From: JASLDZ01 sp964235945
Lineage (GTDB): Bacteria > Pseudomonadota > Alphaproteobacteria > Caulobacterales > Caulobacteraceae
Direction of reading: 5' to 3'
Assembly: GCA_964235945.1 (NCBI GenBank)
Contig: CAXSDV010000010.1
Location: forward strand, 13,748-77,747
Length of the DNA: 64,000 nucleotides
Shown here: positions 32,916-41,701 of the stretch, in pieces
How the letters are laid out: each line of letters starts with the position of its first letter
Numbering within the stretch: position 1 is the stretch's first letter
The notes under the pieces: model-generated
Seen by the model: the letters and a program-made list of their open reading frames with translations, nothing else
What the model was told of the DNA's origin: nothing
Database searches by the model: none
Made by a program: the position numbers and the translations under genes

Positions 32916-33620
32916 ATGCCGGACGCCGACACGGCCCACAGCGCAGCCCAGAGCTTCAGCCTGATCGCCGCCTTTCTGCGCGCGGACGTGGTGGTCAAGC
33001 TCGTCATGCTGGGCCTGGGCGCGGCCTCCCTGTGGTCGTGGACGGTGATCATCGACAAGGCGGTGCGCTTCTCCGCCCTCAACCGCCGCGCCGACGCCTT
33101 TGAGGACGAGGTGGCCACCGGCCGCCCGCTGGAGGAGATCGCCGCCGCGCAGGAGCAGACGCGCCACGCCCTGCCGCGCATGCTGGTGGCCGCCGTGCGC
33201 GAATGGCGCGACGGCCGCGGCGGCGGCCCGCCCCTCACCGAGGGGCGCGCCGTCCTGCTGGCGGCGCGGGTGGACCGGGCGCTGGACGCGGTGATCGCCA
33301 AGGAGACGCGCCGGGTGGAGGACGGGCTGGGGAGCCTGGCCATCGTGGCCACCGCTTCGCCCTTCATCGGCCTGTTCGGCACCGTGTGGGGCATCATGCA
33401 CGCCTTCCAGGCGATCGCCGGCCAGAAGTCGACCAACCTGACGGTGGTGGCCCCCGCCATCGCCGAGGCGCTGTTCGCCACCGCCATCGGCCTGGTGGCC
33501 GCCATCCCCGCCTACATCGCCTACAACAAGTTCTCCACGGACGCCTCCAAGTTCACCGGGCGGCTGGAGGCCTTCGCCGACGAGCTGGCCGCCGCCATCG
33601 GCCGTCGGCTCGGGAGCTGA
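32916..33620 (+). CDS. tolQ: Tol-Pal system motor protein TolQ
   Basis: An inner-membrane protein of 234 residues that, with TolR, uses the proton gradient to energise TolA. Three membrane segments: about residues 25-45 (VVKLVMLGLGAASLWSWTVI), 140-160 (SLAIVATASPFIGLFGTVWG) and 175-200 (IAEALFATAIGLVAAIPAYI). The conserved pore residues of the ExbB/MotA family are present. An 82-base gap after ybgC leaves room for a promoter, though none is clear. Confidence 0.96.
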   Translation: MPDADTAHSAAQSFSLIAAFLRADVVVKLVMLGLGAASLWSWTVIIDKAVRFSALNRRADAFEDEVATGRPLEEIAAAQEQTRHALPRMLVAAVREWRDGRGGGPPLTEGRAVLLAARVDRALDAVIAKETRRVEDGLGSLAIVATASPFIGLFGTVWGIMHAFQAIAGQKSTNLTVVAPAIAEALFATAIGLVAAIPAYIAYNKFSTDASKFTGRLEAFADELAAAIGRRLGS

Positions 33621-33626
33621 GCGCCG

Positions 33627-34094
33627 ATGGCCCTGTCGGCCCACGACGCCCTGGCGGTGAACCGGCGCGGCCGCCGCCGCCGCCGCTCGCGCGGCGCGCT
33701 GTCCGAGATCAACGTCACGCCGCTGGTGGACGTGATGCTGGTGCTGCTGATCATCTTCATGGTGTCCGCCCCCCTGCTCAACGTCGGCGTGCCCGTGGAC
33801 CTGCCCAAGACGGACGCGGCCAACTCCCCCGACCAGGAGAAGCCGGTGGCCGTGACGGTCGGCGCGGACGGCGCCCTGCACCTGCAGGAGACCGCCGTCG
33901 ACCTGGACGGCTTGGTCCCCGCCCTGCGCGCCCTGCCCGACGCTTCGCCCGAGAAGGCGATCTTCGTGCGGGCGGACGGGCGCGCGCCCTATGCGATCGT
34001 GGCCAAGGTGATGGCGCGCTTGTCCACCTCCGGCTTCACCAAGCTCAACCTGCTCACCGACACGGCCGACGCCGCGCGGCCGGGCGCGCGCTGA
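33627..34094 (+). CDS. tolR: Tol-Pal system protein TolR (ExbD family)
   Basis: A 155-residue protein with an Arg-rich cytoplasmic start, one membrane helix carrying the proton-binding Asp (INVTPLVDVMLVLLIIFMV) and a periplasmic domain. It starts 6 bases after tolQ. Confidence 0.96.
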   Translation: MALSAHDALAVNRRGRRRRRSRGALSEINVTPLVDVMLVLLIIFMVSAPLLNVGVPVDLPKTDAANSPDQEKPVAVTVGADGALHLQETAVDLDGLVPALRALPDASPEKAIFVRADGRAPYAIVAKVMARLSTSGFTKLNLLTDTADAARPGAR

Positions 34095-34102
34095 GCGCGG
34101 CG

Positions 34103-34468
34103 GTGGCGGGGCGCGGGCGCGGGGAGGACCGGCGGGCGTCGCTGGCGGGATCGGCGCTGCTGCACGGCGGCGTGCTGGCGGCGGCGTTCCTGGGCCTGCG
34201 CCACGCGAAGCCCCCCGAGCCGCCTCCCGAGCCCGTGGCCGTGACGGTGGTCTCCTCCGCCCCGCCCGGCCTGTCGCGTCCGGCGGCGGCCGCGCCCGAG
34301 CCCGCGCCGGCGCAGGCGCCCGAGCCGGCGGAGGACGCGACCGCCCCGCCCGCCGAGGTCGACCGGCCCGCGCCCCCCGCGCCCTCGCCTCCGCCCGAGC
34401 CCGCTCCGCGTCCCACCCCGCGGCCCCGGCCGACGCCGCCGCGCCCGGCTCCGCCCGAGCCCGCTCCG
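34103..34468 (+). CDS. tolA: TolA-like protein, N-terminal part only (cut by gap)
   Basis: The visible 122 residues consist of a short cytoplasmic start, one membrane helix (ASLAGSALLHGGVLAAAFLG) and a Pro/Glu-rich stretch that runs into the N gap. This is the expected layout of TolA, which spans the periplasm to reach TolB-Pal. The GTG at 34103, 8 bases after tolR, is the likely start. The C-terminal domain is not seen. The repetitive proline region probably caused the assembly break. Confidence 0.85.
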
Positions 34469-34568
34469 NNNNNNNNNNNNNNNNNNNNNNNNNNNNNNNN
34501 NNNNNNNNNNNNNNNNNNNNNNNNNNNNNNNNNNNNNNNNNNNNNNNNNNNNNNNNNNNNNNNNNNNN
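34469..34568. other. Assembly gap of 100 N
   Basis: A second run of exactly 100 N, unknown true size. It removes the rest of tolA and the start of tolB. Confidence 0.99.
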
Positions 34569-35807
34569 GCCGCCGACGGGGGCGACATCCAGATCGACCA
34601 GGGCCAGCTCAACCCCCTGCCCATCGCCATCCCCGCCCTGACGGGAACGGACGCGCGCACCGGCAAGCTCGGCGCGCAGGTGTCGGAGGTGGTGGCCGCC
34701 GACCTCGAGCGCTCCGGCTTCTTCCGGGCGCTGCCCGAGTCGAGCTTCCCGCCGCCGCCGGACGTGGCGTTCCAGCCCAAGTTCGACGCCTGGCGACCCA
34801 CGGGCGCCCAGGACCTGGTCAACGGTCAGGCCACGCTGGACGCGGACGGTCGCCTGCGCGCCGCCTTCCGCCTGTGGGACGTGGCCTCCGGCCGCCAGCT
34901 GGACGCGGTGGAGTTCACCTCCACCCCCGACAACTGGCGGCGCGTGGCGCACCGCATCGCGGACGTGATCTACAAGCGCCTGACGGGCGAGGACGGCTAT
35001 TTCGACACGCGCATCGCCTTCGTGGCGGAGGGCGGCGGCCACGGCGCCAGGGTCAAGCGGCTGGCCATCATGGACCAGGACGGCGCCAACCCGCAGTTCC
35101 TCACCAGCCCCCCCGAACAGGTGCTGAGCCCGCGCTTCAGCCAGCACGGCCAGGAGCTGACCTACATGTCGCTCCAGTCCGACAGCGCGCGCGTCTACCT
35201 CTACAACCTTGAGACCGGCCGGCGCGAGGTGATCGGCGACTTCGAAGGCATGGTGTTCGCGCCGCGCTTCGCACCGGACGGGCACAAGGTGGTGTTCTCC
35301 GTCGAGAAGAACGGCAACAGCGACATTTACGACTTCAACCTGGAGACGCGCCGCTCGACCCGGCTGACCACCGATCCTTCCATCGACACCTCGCCTTCCT
35401 ACTCGCCGGACGGCTCGCGCATCGTGTTCAATTCCGACCGCGGCGGCAGTCCCCAGCTTTACGTGATGAAGGCGGACGGCACGGGGGCGCACCGCATCAG
35501 TTTCGGCCACGGCCGCTACACCGCGCCCGTGTGGAGCCCCAAGGGCGACCTGATCGCCTATGTCCGCCAGGAAGGGTCGCAGTTCCACATCGGCGTCATG
35601 GCCCCGGACGGACACGGCGAGCGCACCCTGACCTCCTCAAGCCTGGATGAAAGCCCCACCTGGGCCCCCAACGGCCGGGTGCTGCTGTTCGAGCGCGGCG
35701 GCGCTTCGCCCCGGCTGTGGACGGTGGACGTGTCCGGCCGCATCCTCAAGCCCGCCCCCTACACGGGCGCCGCCAGCGACCCCGCCTGGTCGGCGCTGCT
35801 GCGATAG
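34569..35807 (+). CDS. tolB: Tol-Pal system protein TolB (5' end in gap)
   Basis: A periplasmic protein that links TolA to Pal. The visible 412 residues hold the N-terminal alpha/beta domain (IQIDQGQLNPLPIAIPAL, DLERSGFFRAL) and the six-bladed beta-propeller with the repeated motif of the type SPRFSQHGQELTYMS, FAPRFAPDGHKVVFS, SPSYSPDGSRIVFNSDRGG and PTWAPNGRVLLF. Only the signal peptide and TolA-binding first residues (about 25-30) are missing. It is open from the gap edge, so the reading frame is secure. Confidence 0.95.
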   Translation, partial: AADGGDIQIDQGQLNPLPIAIPALTGTDARTGKLGAQVSEVVAADLERSGFFRALPESSFPPPPDVAFQPKFDAWRPTGAQDLVNGQATLDADGRLRAAFRLWDVASGRQLDAVEFTSTPDNWRRVAHRIADVIYKRLTGEDGYFDTRIAFVAEGGGHGARVKRLAIMDQDGANPQFLTSPPEQVLSPRFSQHGQELTYMSLQSDSARVYLYNLETGRREVIGDFEGMVFAPRFAPDGHKVVFSVEKNGNSDIYDFNLETRRSTRLTTDPSIDTSPSYSPDGSRIVFNSDRGGSPQLYVMKADGTGAHRISFGHGRYTAPVWSPKGDLIAYVRQEGSQFHIGVMAPDGHGERTLTSSSLDESPTWAPNGRVLLFERGGASPRLWTVDVSGRILKPAPYTGAASDPAWSALLR

Positions 35808-35853
35808 TTCCTCCTCCCGCGTTCCCACCCACCGCTCCAGAAGGACCCGAACC

Positions 35854-36405
35854 ATGGCCGACACCTCCCGCTTCACCCGACTGGCGCTCGCCGGCGCCTG
35901 CTTCGCAGCCCTGGGCGCCTGCGCGCACAAGCCGGTCCCGCCGCCGCCCGGACCCCCGCCGCCCCCGCCCGCCGCCGGCGCGCCCGCCTACCAGCCCTCC
36001 GGCCCGGTGGGCTCCGGCGCGTTCGGCGCGGCCAAGCCCGGCTCCGAGCAGGACTTCGTGCAGAACGCGGGCGACCGGGTCTACTTCGCCTACGACCAGT
36101 TCACCCTGACGCCCGAGGCGCGCACCGTGCTCGACAGCCAGGCCCAGTGGCTGCAGCGCTACCCGGACGTGAGCGTGCGCATCGAGGGCAACGCCGACGA
36201 GCGCGGCACCCGCGAGTACAACTTCGCCCTGGCCGGCCGCCGCGCCGACTCGGTGAAGTCCTACCTCGTCCAGCAGGGCGTGGCCGCCGGCCACGTCACC
36301 ACCATCTCCTACGGCAAGGAGCGCCCGCTGGACGCCAGCGGCGGCGAGGAGGGGCTCGCCAAGAACCGCAACGCCCACACCGCCCTCACCGGCGGCGCGT
36401 CCTGA
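35854..36405 (+). CDS. pal: Peptidoglycan-associated lipoprotein Pal
   Basis: An outer-membrane lipoprotein of 183 residues. The lipobox LGAC puts the lipidated cysteine at residue 23; a Pro-rich linker (residues 27-50) follows, then the OmpA-like murein-binding domain (VYFAYDQFTLTPEARTVLD, IEGNADERGTREYNFALAGRRA, TISYGKERP). AGAAGGACC is upstream of the ATG. A strong hairpin follows the gene. Confidence 0.97.
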   Translation: MADTSRFTRLALAGACFAALGACAHKPVPPPPGPPPPPPAAGAPAYQPSGPVGSGAFGAAKPGSEQDFVQNAGDRVYFAYDQFTLTPEARTVLDSQAQWLQRYPDVSVRIEGNADERGTREYNFALAGRRADSVKSYLVQQGVAAGHVTTISYGKERPLDASGGEEGLAKNRNAHTALTGGAS

Positions 36406-36411
36406 GCCGGG

Positions 36412-36444
36412 GCGTCCCGCCGGGCCCGGCGCCCGGCGGGACGC
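36412..36444 (+). terminator. Perfect hairpin between pal and cpoB
   Basis: A 14-bp perfect stem (36412-36425 with 36431-36444) closes a 5-base loop (ccggc) and is followed by GCCTTCTTCCC. It lies 6 bases after the pal stop. With only a weak T-tract it may be a partial terminator or an mRNA 3' stabiliser that lowers cpoB-tilS expression relative to pal. Confidence 0.7.
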
Positions 36445-36487
36445 GCCTTCTTCCCGATCCGCCTCCTCCGTTCAGAGATCCGCGCCC

Positions 36488-37417
36488 ATGACCCGCCGCC
36501 CCGCCCTGCTCCTCGGCTGCGCCCTGCTGGCCCTCGCCCCCGCCGCCCACGCCCAGGACGACCGGCGGCTCCAGAACCTGGAGCGCCAGGTCAGGGAGCT
36601 GCGCGCCATCGTGTTCCAGGGCCGCGACACGGGCCAGCCCGTGATCGTCAAGCCGGAAGGCCCCGACCCCCAGGTCGTCGCGCTCCAGGGCCGGCTCGAC
36701 CAGGAGGACCAGCAGATCCGCGACCTCACCGGCCGGCTGGAGGTGGCGACCCACGACCTGGACGAGGGGCGGCGCGCCAACGAGCAGCTCAAGGCCCAGT
36801 CGGACGCGGCGCGTCAGGCGCTGGCGGACCGCGTCACCCGGCTGGAGAGCCAGGCCGCCACGGGCGCCCCCCCGCCCGCCGCCGCCGCCGCCCCGGCCGC
36901 CGCCGACCCCGCCGCGCCCCCGGCGGCCGCGCCGCCCGCCGGCCCCCGCCCGCGGGGTGCGGACGTCACCGCGCAGGTGCAGGCGCAGGACACGGGCCGG
37001 CTGGGCGGCGGCGCGGCGCCGCCCCCCGCCGCCGATCCTTTCAAGGACGCCTACGCCCGGCTCGAGTCCGGCGACTATCCCGGCGCCCAGAGCGGCTTCG
37101 AGGGCTACATCGCCGCCAACCCCACGGGACCCCGCACGGGGGAGGCGCGCTACTACCTCGGCCAGTCGCTGTACGTGCGCGAAACCTACGCGCCCGCCGC
37201 CCGCGCCTACGCGGAGGCGCTGAAGGGCTGGCCCAAGGCCAAGTGGGCTCCGGACGCCACCGTCAAGCTCGCCCAATCCCTGGTGCAGCTCGACCGCTCG
37301 CCGTCCGCCTGCCAGGCGCTGGCCGAGTTCTCGCGCCGCTACGCCGCCACGGCGCCCGCCGCGGTGAAGACCCGCGCCGCCTCCGTCCGCGCCCGCGCCC
37401 AGTGCGGGGCCGGCTGA
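36488..37417 (+). CDS. cpoB: Cell division coordinator CpoB (YbgF)
   Basis: A periplasmic protein of 309 residues: signal peptide (1-22, ending PAAHAQ), N-terminal coiled coil (DDRRLQNLERQVRELRAIV and a second heptad region at about 60-125), an Ala/Pro-rich linker, and C-terminal TPR repeats (DAYARLESGDYPGAQSGFEG, GEARYYLGQSLYVRETYAPA). In E. coli CpoB tunes PBP1B with Tol. Its end overlaps the tilS start. Confidence 0.95.
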   Translation: MTRRPALLLGCALLALAPAAHAQDDRRLQNLERQVRELRAIVFQGRDTGQPVIVKPEGPDPQVVALQGRLDQEDQQIRDLTGRLEVATHDLDEGRRANEQLKAQSDAARQALADRVTRLESQAATGAPPPAAAAAPAAADPAAPPAAAPPAGPRPRGADVTAQVQAQDTGRLGGGAAPPPAADPFKDAYARLESGDYPGAQSGFEGYIAANPTGPRTGEARYYLGQSLYVRETYAPAARAYAEALKGWPKAKWAPDATVKLAQSLVQLDRSPSACQALAEFSRRYAATAPAAVKTRAASVRARAQCGAG

Positions 37418-38712
37418 CGGACGCGCGGGGCGCGGTCTTCGCCGCGCCCGCCTGCGCCTGGGCCGAGCTGGACGCCCGGCTGGACCCGGCCTCCAGCCGG
37501 CCCGTCGCCCTGGGCCTGTCCGGGGGGAGCGACTCGCGCGCCCTGCTCCACCTGGCCGCGGCCTGGTGCGCCCGGGCCGGGCGCCCGCTGCTGGCGCTGA
37601 CGGTGGACCACGGCCTGCATCCGGAAGGTGCGCACTGGACGGCCGCCGCGGGCCGGGCCGCCCGGGAGGCCGGGGCCGGTTGGCGCGCCCTGTCCTGGAC
37701 GGGACCCAAACCCGCCGCGGGCCTGCCCGCCGCCGCCCGGCGCGCGCGCCACGCCCTGCTGGCCGACGCCGCGCGGGAGGCGGGCGCGACGGTGATCCTG
37801 CTGGGCCACACGGCGGACGACGTGACCGAAGGCGAGCGCATGCGCGAGGCGGACGCGCGCGGGCTCGGCCGGCTGCGCCCCTGGTCCGCCTCGCCCGCCT
37901 GGCCGCAGGGGCGCGGGATCATGCTGTCGCGCCCGCTCCTGGCCGTGCGCCGGGAGGAGCTGCGGGCGCGGCTGGTCGCCGCCGGCCGCGGCGACTGGTT
38001 GGACGACCCCGCCAACGCGGACGCACGCTTCGCCCGCGCCCGCGCCCGCGCCGTCCTGGAGGGCGCGCCCGCGGCCGCAGGCGACGCCGACGCGGAAGGC
38101 GACCGGGCGCTGGCCGTCCTGGCGCGGGCCGTGCGGGAGCGCGCCGACGCCACCCTGGCCTGGCCGCGCGCCGCCTGGGCCGCGGCGCCCGCCCGGTCGC
38201 GCCGCCGGCTGCTGGCGGCGGCGCTGACCTGCGCGGGCGGAGGCGACCGGCCGCCGCGCGGGCCCGTCCTGCTCGCGGCGGAGGCGGCGCTGCTGGCGGG
38301 CGGTCCCGTGCGCCGCACCCTGGCGGGGGCGCGGCTGGAGGCGGAAGGGGACGAGGTGCGCGCCGGGCGCGAGCCGGGGGAGCGCCGTCGCGGCGGCCTG
38401 GCCGCCGTGGACGCGCCGTCCGGCCGCACGGTGGTGTGGGACGGGCGCTTCGAGGTGGAGGCCGCCGCCCCGGGCTGGCGCGTCGCCCCCCTGGTCGGGC
38501 GCGCCGCGCGCCTGCCCCGAGCCGACCGGGCGGCGCTGGCGCGCGTTCCCGCCGCCGCCCGGCCCGCCCTGACCGTGCTGGTGGACGTCGAAGGATCGGT
38601 GCGCCTCCCGGCCCCGTTCGGCGCAGGAGACGCCCCGGGCCGCGCGCTCGGCCTGGTGGGGGCGCGCCTGCGGCTGGCCTGCGCCCCGCCGCCGCGGGAG
38701 GCGGACCTCTAG
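37402..38712 (+). CDS. tilS: tRNA(Ile)-lysidine synthetase
   Basis: Modifies C34 of the CAU-anticodon tRNA-Ile so that AUA codons are read correctly; normally essential. The 436 residues show the PP-loop LSGGSDSRALLHL, LTVDHGLHPEGAHW and LGHTADDVTEGERMR, then the C-terminal domains. The start is GTG at 37402, overlapping cpoB by 16 bases. ftsH, which usually follows tilS in alphaproteobacteria, is absent; the convergent corA ends at the same TAG region. Confidence 0.92.
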   Translation: MRGRLTDARGAVFAAPACAWAELDARLDPASSRPVALGLSGGSDSRALLHLAAAWCARAGRPLLALTVDHGLHPEGAHWTAAAGRAAREAGAGWRALSWTGPKPAAGLPAAARRARHALLADAAREAGATVILLGHTADDVTEGERMREADARGLGRLRPWSASPAWPQGRGIMLSRPLLAVRREELRARLVAAGRGDWLDDPANADARFARARARAVLEGAPAAAGDADAEGDRALAVLARAVRERADATLAWPRAAWAAAPARSRRRLLAAALTCAGGGDRPPRGPVLLAAEAALLAGGPVRRTLAGARLEAEGDEVRAGREPGERRRGGLAAVDAPSGRTVVWDGRFEVEAAAPGWRVAPLVGRAARLPRADRAALARVPAAARPALTVLVDVEGSVRLPAPFGAGDAPGRALGLVGARLRLACAPPPREADL

Positions 38713-39659
38713 AACCAGCCCCGCGTCTTGAACCAGGCGAGCGGCAGCACGGCGGAGAGGAAGATCAGCGCCAGGGCGTAAGGGTAGCCGAGATGCCAAT
38801 TCAGCTCCGGCATGTTCTTGAAGTTCATCCCGTACATGGACGCCACGAAGGTGGGCGGCACGCCCACCACCGACACGACGGTCAGCACCTTGATGACGTC
38901 GTTCTGGTCGATGTTGATGAAGCCCAGCACCGCGTCCAGCAGGAAGGCGACCTTGCCCTGCAGCGTCTCGGAGTAGCTGGTGAGCGAGCCCACGTCGTCG
39001 CGGGCGGAGGCCAGCCGGCGGCGCAGGTCGTCGTCGGACCGGCCGGCCTGCTCGTCGAACACGTAGGCCAGGATGCGCCCGGTGGTGAGCAGGCTGGAGC
39101 GCATCTTGGAAAGCTGGTCGCCCGCCTGGCCGACCTTGACCAGCACCTCGCGCATCTCGTCCCCCGCCCGGGTGCGGCGCTTGGGGACGGTCCGGTGGAA
39201 CACCGCCTGGGACAGGCGCTCGAGCTCGGCCCCGACCTCCTCCAGCACGTCGGCCTTGCGGTCGATCACCTCCTCGATCAGCACGGTGAAGGCGTCGAGC
39301 GGCGAGGCGGGCTGGTGCTCGCGCATGCGCTTGGCGGCCGTGTCGAAAGCCTTCAACGCCTCGAACCGCACGGTGATCAGGTGACGACGGCTCAGGATGA
39401 AGCCCACCGGGGTCAGCCGCGGCTCGCCGTCGCCCACCTTCACCAGCGCCGCCGAGAGGTAGACGGCGTCGTTCTCCTGGAAGTGCCGGCTGGAGGACTC
39501 GATCTCGCTCAGGTCCTCGCGGGTGGGCAGGCGCAAGCCGCAGGTCTCGGCGGCGCGGCGCCGGTCCTCCTCGCTCGGATTGAGCAGGTCGATCCACAGA
39601 CGGCCGGCGGGGTCGTCGGCCTCGGCGGGCAGGACGGGCTCCTCCTGGGGTCCTAACAT
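38709..39659 (-). CDS. corA: CorA-type magnesium/cobalt transporter
   Basis: A 316-residue inner-membrane divalent cation channel, pentameric in the family. A large cytoplasmic N-terminal domain is followed by two C-terminal membrane helices; the signature GMN is in VASMYGMNFKNMPEL. The ATG at 39659 is the best start. It is divergent from trpF and its stop overlaps that of tilS. Confidence 0.94.
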   Translation of the reverse strand: MLGPQEEPVLPAEADDPAGRLWIDLLNPSEEDRRRAAETCGLRLPTREDLSEIESSSRHFQENDAVYLSAALVKVGDGEPRLTPVGFILSRRHLITVRFEALKAFDTAAKRMREHQPASPLDAFTVLIEEVIDRKADVLEEVGAELERLSQAVFHRTVPKRRTRAGDEMREVLVKVGQAGDQLSKMRSSLLTTGRILAYVFDEQAGRSDDDLRRRLASARDDVGSLTSYSETLQGKVAFLLDAVLGFINIDQNDVIKVLTVVSVVGVPPTFVASMYGMNFKNMPELNWHLGYPYALALIFLSAVLPLAWFKTRGWF

Positions 39660-39747
39660 GGGGCGGGTCCGCTGCAGCCTGGGGGCCGCCCTCCTAGCAC
39701 GGCCGCGCCGCCTTGCCGCCCGCCTCCGCGGCCCGTACATGCGCCCC

Positions 39748-40389
39748 ATGGCCGAGGCGAAGATCTGCGGGCTGACGGCCGCCCCCGCGGTGAGCGCGGC
39801 GCTGGACGGCGCCGCCGCCTTCCTGGGCTTCGTCACCTTCCCGAAGAGCCCGCGCCACGTCGCGCCCGCCGACGCCGCGCGCCTGGCCGAGCCCGCGCGC
39901 GGCCGGGCGGGGGTGGTCTGCGTGCTGGTCGACCCGGACGACGCGCTCCTGGACGAGGCGGCCCGCCTGCTCAGGCCCGACTGGATCCAGCTCCACGGCG
40001 GCGAGTCGCCCCAAAGGTGCGCCCTGGTGCGGGCTCGCACGGGCGCGCGGGTGATCAAGGCGCTGGCGGTGTCCGAAGCGGCGGACGTGGCCGGGGCGCA
40101 CGCCTACGCGGGCGCCGCCGACAGGATCCTGTTCGACGCCCGGCCCCCCGCGGGCTCGGCCCTGCCGGGCGGAGTGGGCGCGCGCTTCGACTGGACGCTC
40201 CTGAAGGACGCGCCCGCCTCGGCGCGCGGCTTCCTGCTGGCCGGGGGGCTCGACCCCTGGAACGTGGCGGAAGCGCTGGAGATGTCGGGCGCGGCGGGGG
40301 TGGACGTCTCCTCTGGCGTGGAGCGCGGGCCCGGTGTTAAGGACCCGCGCCTGATCTCGGCTTTCCTGGAGGCCGTGCGCCGCGCCTGA
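39748..40389 (+). CDS. trpF: Phosphoribosylanthranilate isomerase
   Basis: Third enzyme of the tryptophan branch. A 213-residue TIM barrel with AKICGLT (catalytic Cys), FLGFVTFPKSPRHV, QLHGGESP, ILFDARPPAGSALPGG, FLLAGGLDPWNVAEAL and GVDVSSGVERGPGVKD. ATG at 39748 is chosen; an ATG at 39739 is also possible. trpB begins 43 bases downstream. Confidence 0.96.
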   Translation: MAEAKICGLTAAPAVSAALDGAAAFLGFVTFPKSPRHVAPADAARLAEPARGRAGVVCVLVDPDDALLDEAARLLRPDWIQLHGGESPQRCALVRARTGARVIKALAVSEAADVAGAHAYAGAADRILFDARPPAGSALPGGVGARFDWTLLKDAPASARGFLLAGGLDPWNVAEALEMSGAAGVDVSSGVERGPGVKDPRLISAFLEAVRRA

Positions 40390-40432
40390 GCCCCACCTTC
40401 GGACGGCCGCCGCCTCGCCTGATGCTTCGCCC

Positions 40433-41701
40433 GTGAACGCTCCCGTCCCGTCCAACGCCTACTCCGCCCAGCCGGACGCCCAGGGCCGCTTCGGCGGGTA
40501 CGGCGGCCGCTACGTCGCCGAAACGCTGATGCCGCTGGTGCTGGAGCTGGACCGCGCCTACGCCGCCGCCAAGGCGGACCCGCGGTTCCAGGCCGAGATC
40601 GACCGCTTCGCCGCCCACTATGTCGGCCGGCCCAGCCCGCTCTACCTGGCCGAGCGGCTGACGGAGCACTTCGGCGGCGCGCGCATCTACTTCAAGCGCG
40701 ACGAGCTGAACCACACGGGCTCGCACAAGATCAACAACACGGTCGGCCAGATCTTGCTGGCCCGGCGCATGGGCAAGACGCGCATCATCGCCGAAACGGG
40801 CGCCGGCCAGCACGGGGTGGCCACCGCCACCGTGTGCGCGCGCTTCGGCCTGCCCTGCGTGATCTACATGGGCGCCACCGACGTCGACCGGCAGCAACCC
40901 AACGTGTTCCGCATGAAGCTCCTGGGGGCGGAGGTGCGGCCGGTCACCTCCGGCACGGGCACGCTCAAGGACTCCATGAACGAGGCCATGCGCGACTGGG
41001 TGACCAACGTGGCCGACACCTACTACCTGATCGGCACCGCCGCCGGCCCGCACCCCTACCCGGCCATGGTGCGCGACTTCCAGAGCGTGATCGGCCGCGA
41101 GGCGCGCGCCCAGGTGCTGGAGGCGGAGAACCGCCTGCCGGACGCGCTGGTGGCCTGCATCGGCGGCGGCTCCAACGCCATCGGCCTGTTCCACCCCTTC
41201 CTCGACGACGAGGGCGTGCGGCTCTACGGGGTGGAGGCGGCGGGCCACGGCCTGCTCACCGACAAGCACGCGGCCTCCATGAGCGGCGGGCGCCCGGGCG
41301 TGCTGCACGGCAACCGCACTTACCTCCTGCAGGACGACGACGGCCAGATCATCGACGCGCACTCCATCTCGGCGGGGCTCGACTACCCCGGAGTCGGCCC
41401 CGAGCACGCCTGGCTCAAGGACGCGGGCCGCGCCACCTACCTGTCGGCCACCGACGAGGAGGCGCTGGACGCGTTCCAGCTCTGCGCCCGGCTGGAAGGG
41501 ATCCTGCCCGCGCTGGAGCCCGCCCACGCCCTGGCGCGCGTGGGCGAGGTGGCCCGCGAAGTCGGCCCCGGCGGGATCGTGGTGATGAATCTCTGCGGCC
41601 GCGGCGACAAGGACATCTTCGCGGTCGCCGACCACCTGGACGCCCGCCTGCAGGGCGCCGCGGCGATGGAGCCGCACCCCTCCGCCGGAGCCGTGGCGTG
41701 A
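40433..41701 (+). CDS. trpB: Tryptophan synthase beta chain
   Basis: PLP enzyme that joins indole and serine. The 422 residues contain the Schiff-base lysine K99 in NHTGSHKINN, the phosphate-binding GGGSNAIG, and FGGYGGRYVAETLMP near the start. It starts at GTG 40433 and overlaps trpA (GTGA). Confidence 0.98.
   Translation: MNAPVPSNAYSAQPDAQGRFGGYGGRYVAETLMPLVLELDRAYAAAKADPRFQAEIDRFAAHYVGRPSPLYLAERLTEHFGGARIYFKRDELNHTGSHKINNTVGQILLARRMGKTRIIAETGAGQHGVATATVCARFGLPCVIYMGATDVDRQQPNVFRMKLLGAEVRPVTSGTGTLKDSMNEAMRDWVTNVADTYYLIGTAAGPHPYPAMVRDFQSVIGREARAQVLEAENRLPDALVACIGGGSNAIGLFHPFLDDEGVRLYGVEAAGHGLLTDKHAASMSGGRPGVLHGNRTYLLQDDDGQIIDAHSISAGLDYPGVGPEHAWLKDAGRATYLSATDEEALDAFQLCARLEGILPALEPAHALARVGEVAREVGPGGIVVMNLCGRGDKDIFAVADHLDARLQGAAAMEPHPSAGAVA

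Noticed and set aside
32652..35615. A 987-codon frame crossing the N run opposite the tol genes
   Set aside because: The N bases are read as open by default, and the frame is antisense to well-supported tolQ, tolR, tolA and tolB.
34103..35807. A tolA-tolB fusion or pseudogene
   Set aside because: The apparent join is a 100-N gap of unknown size; TolA and TolB segments on each side are undamaged and the frames need not connect.
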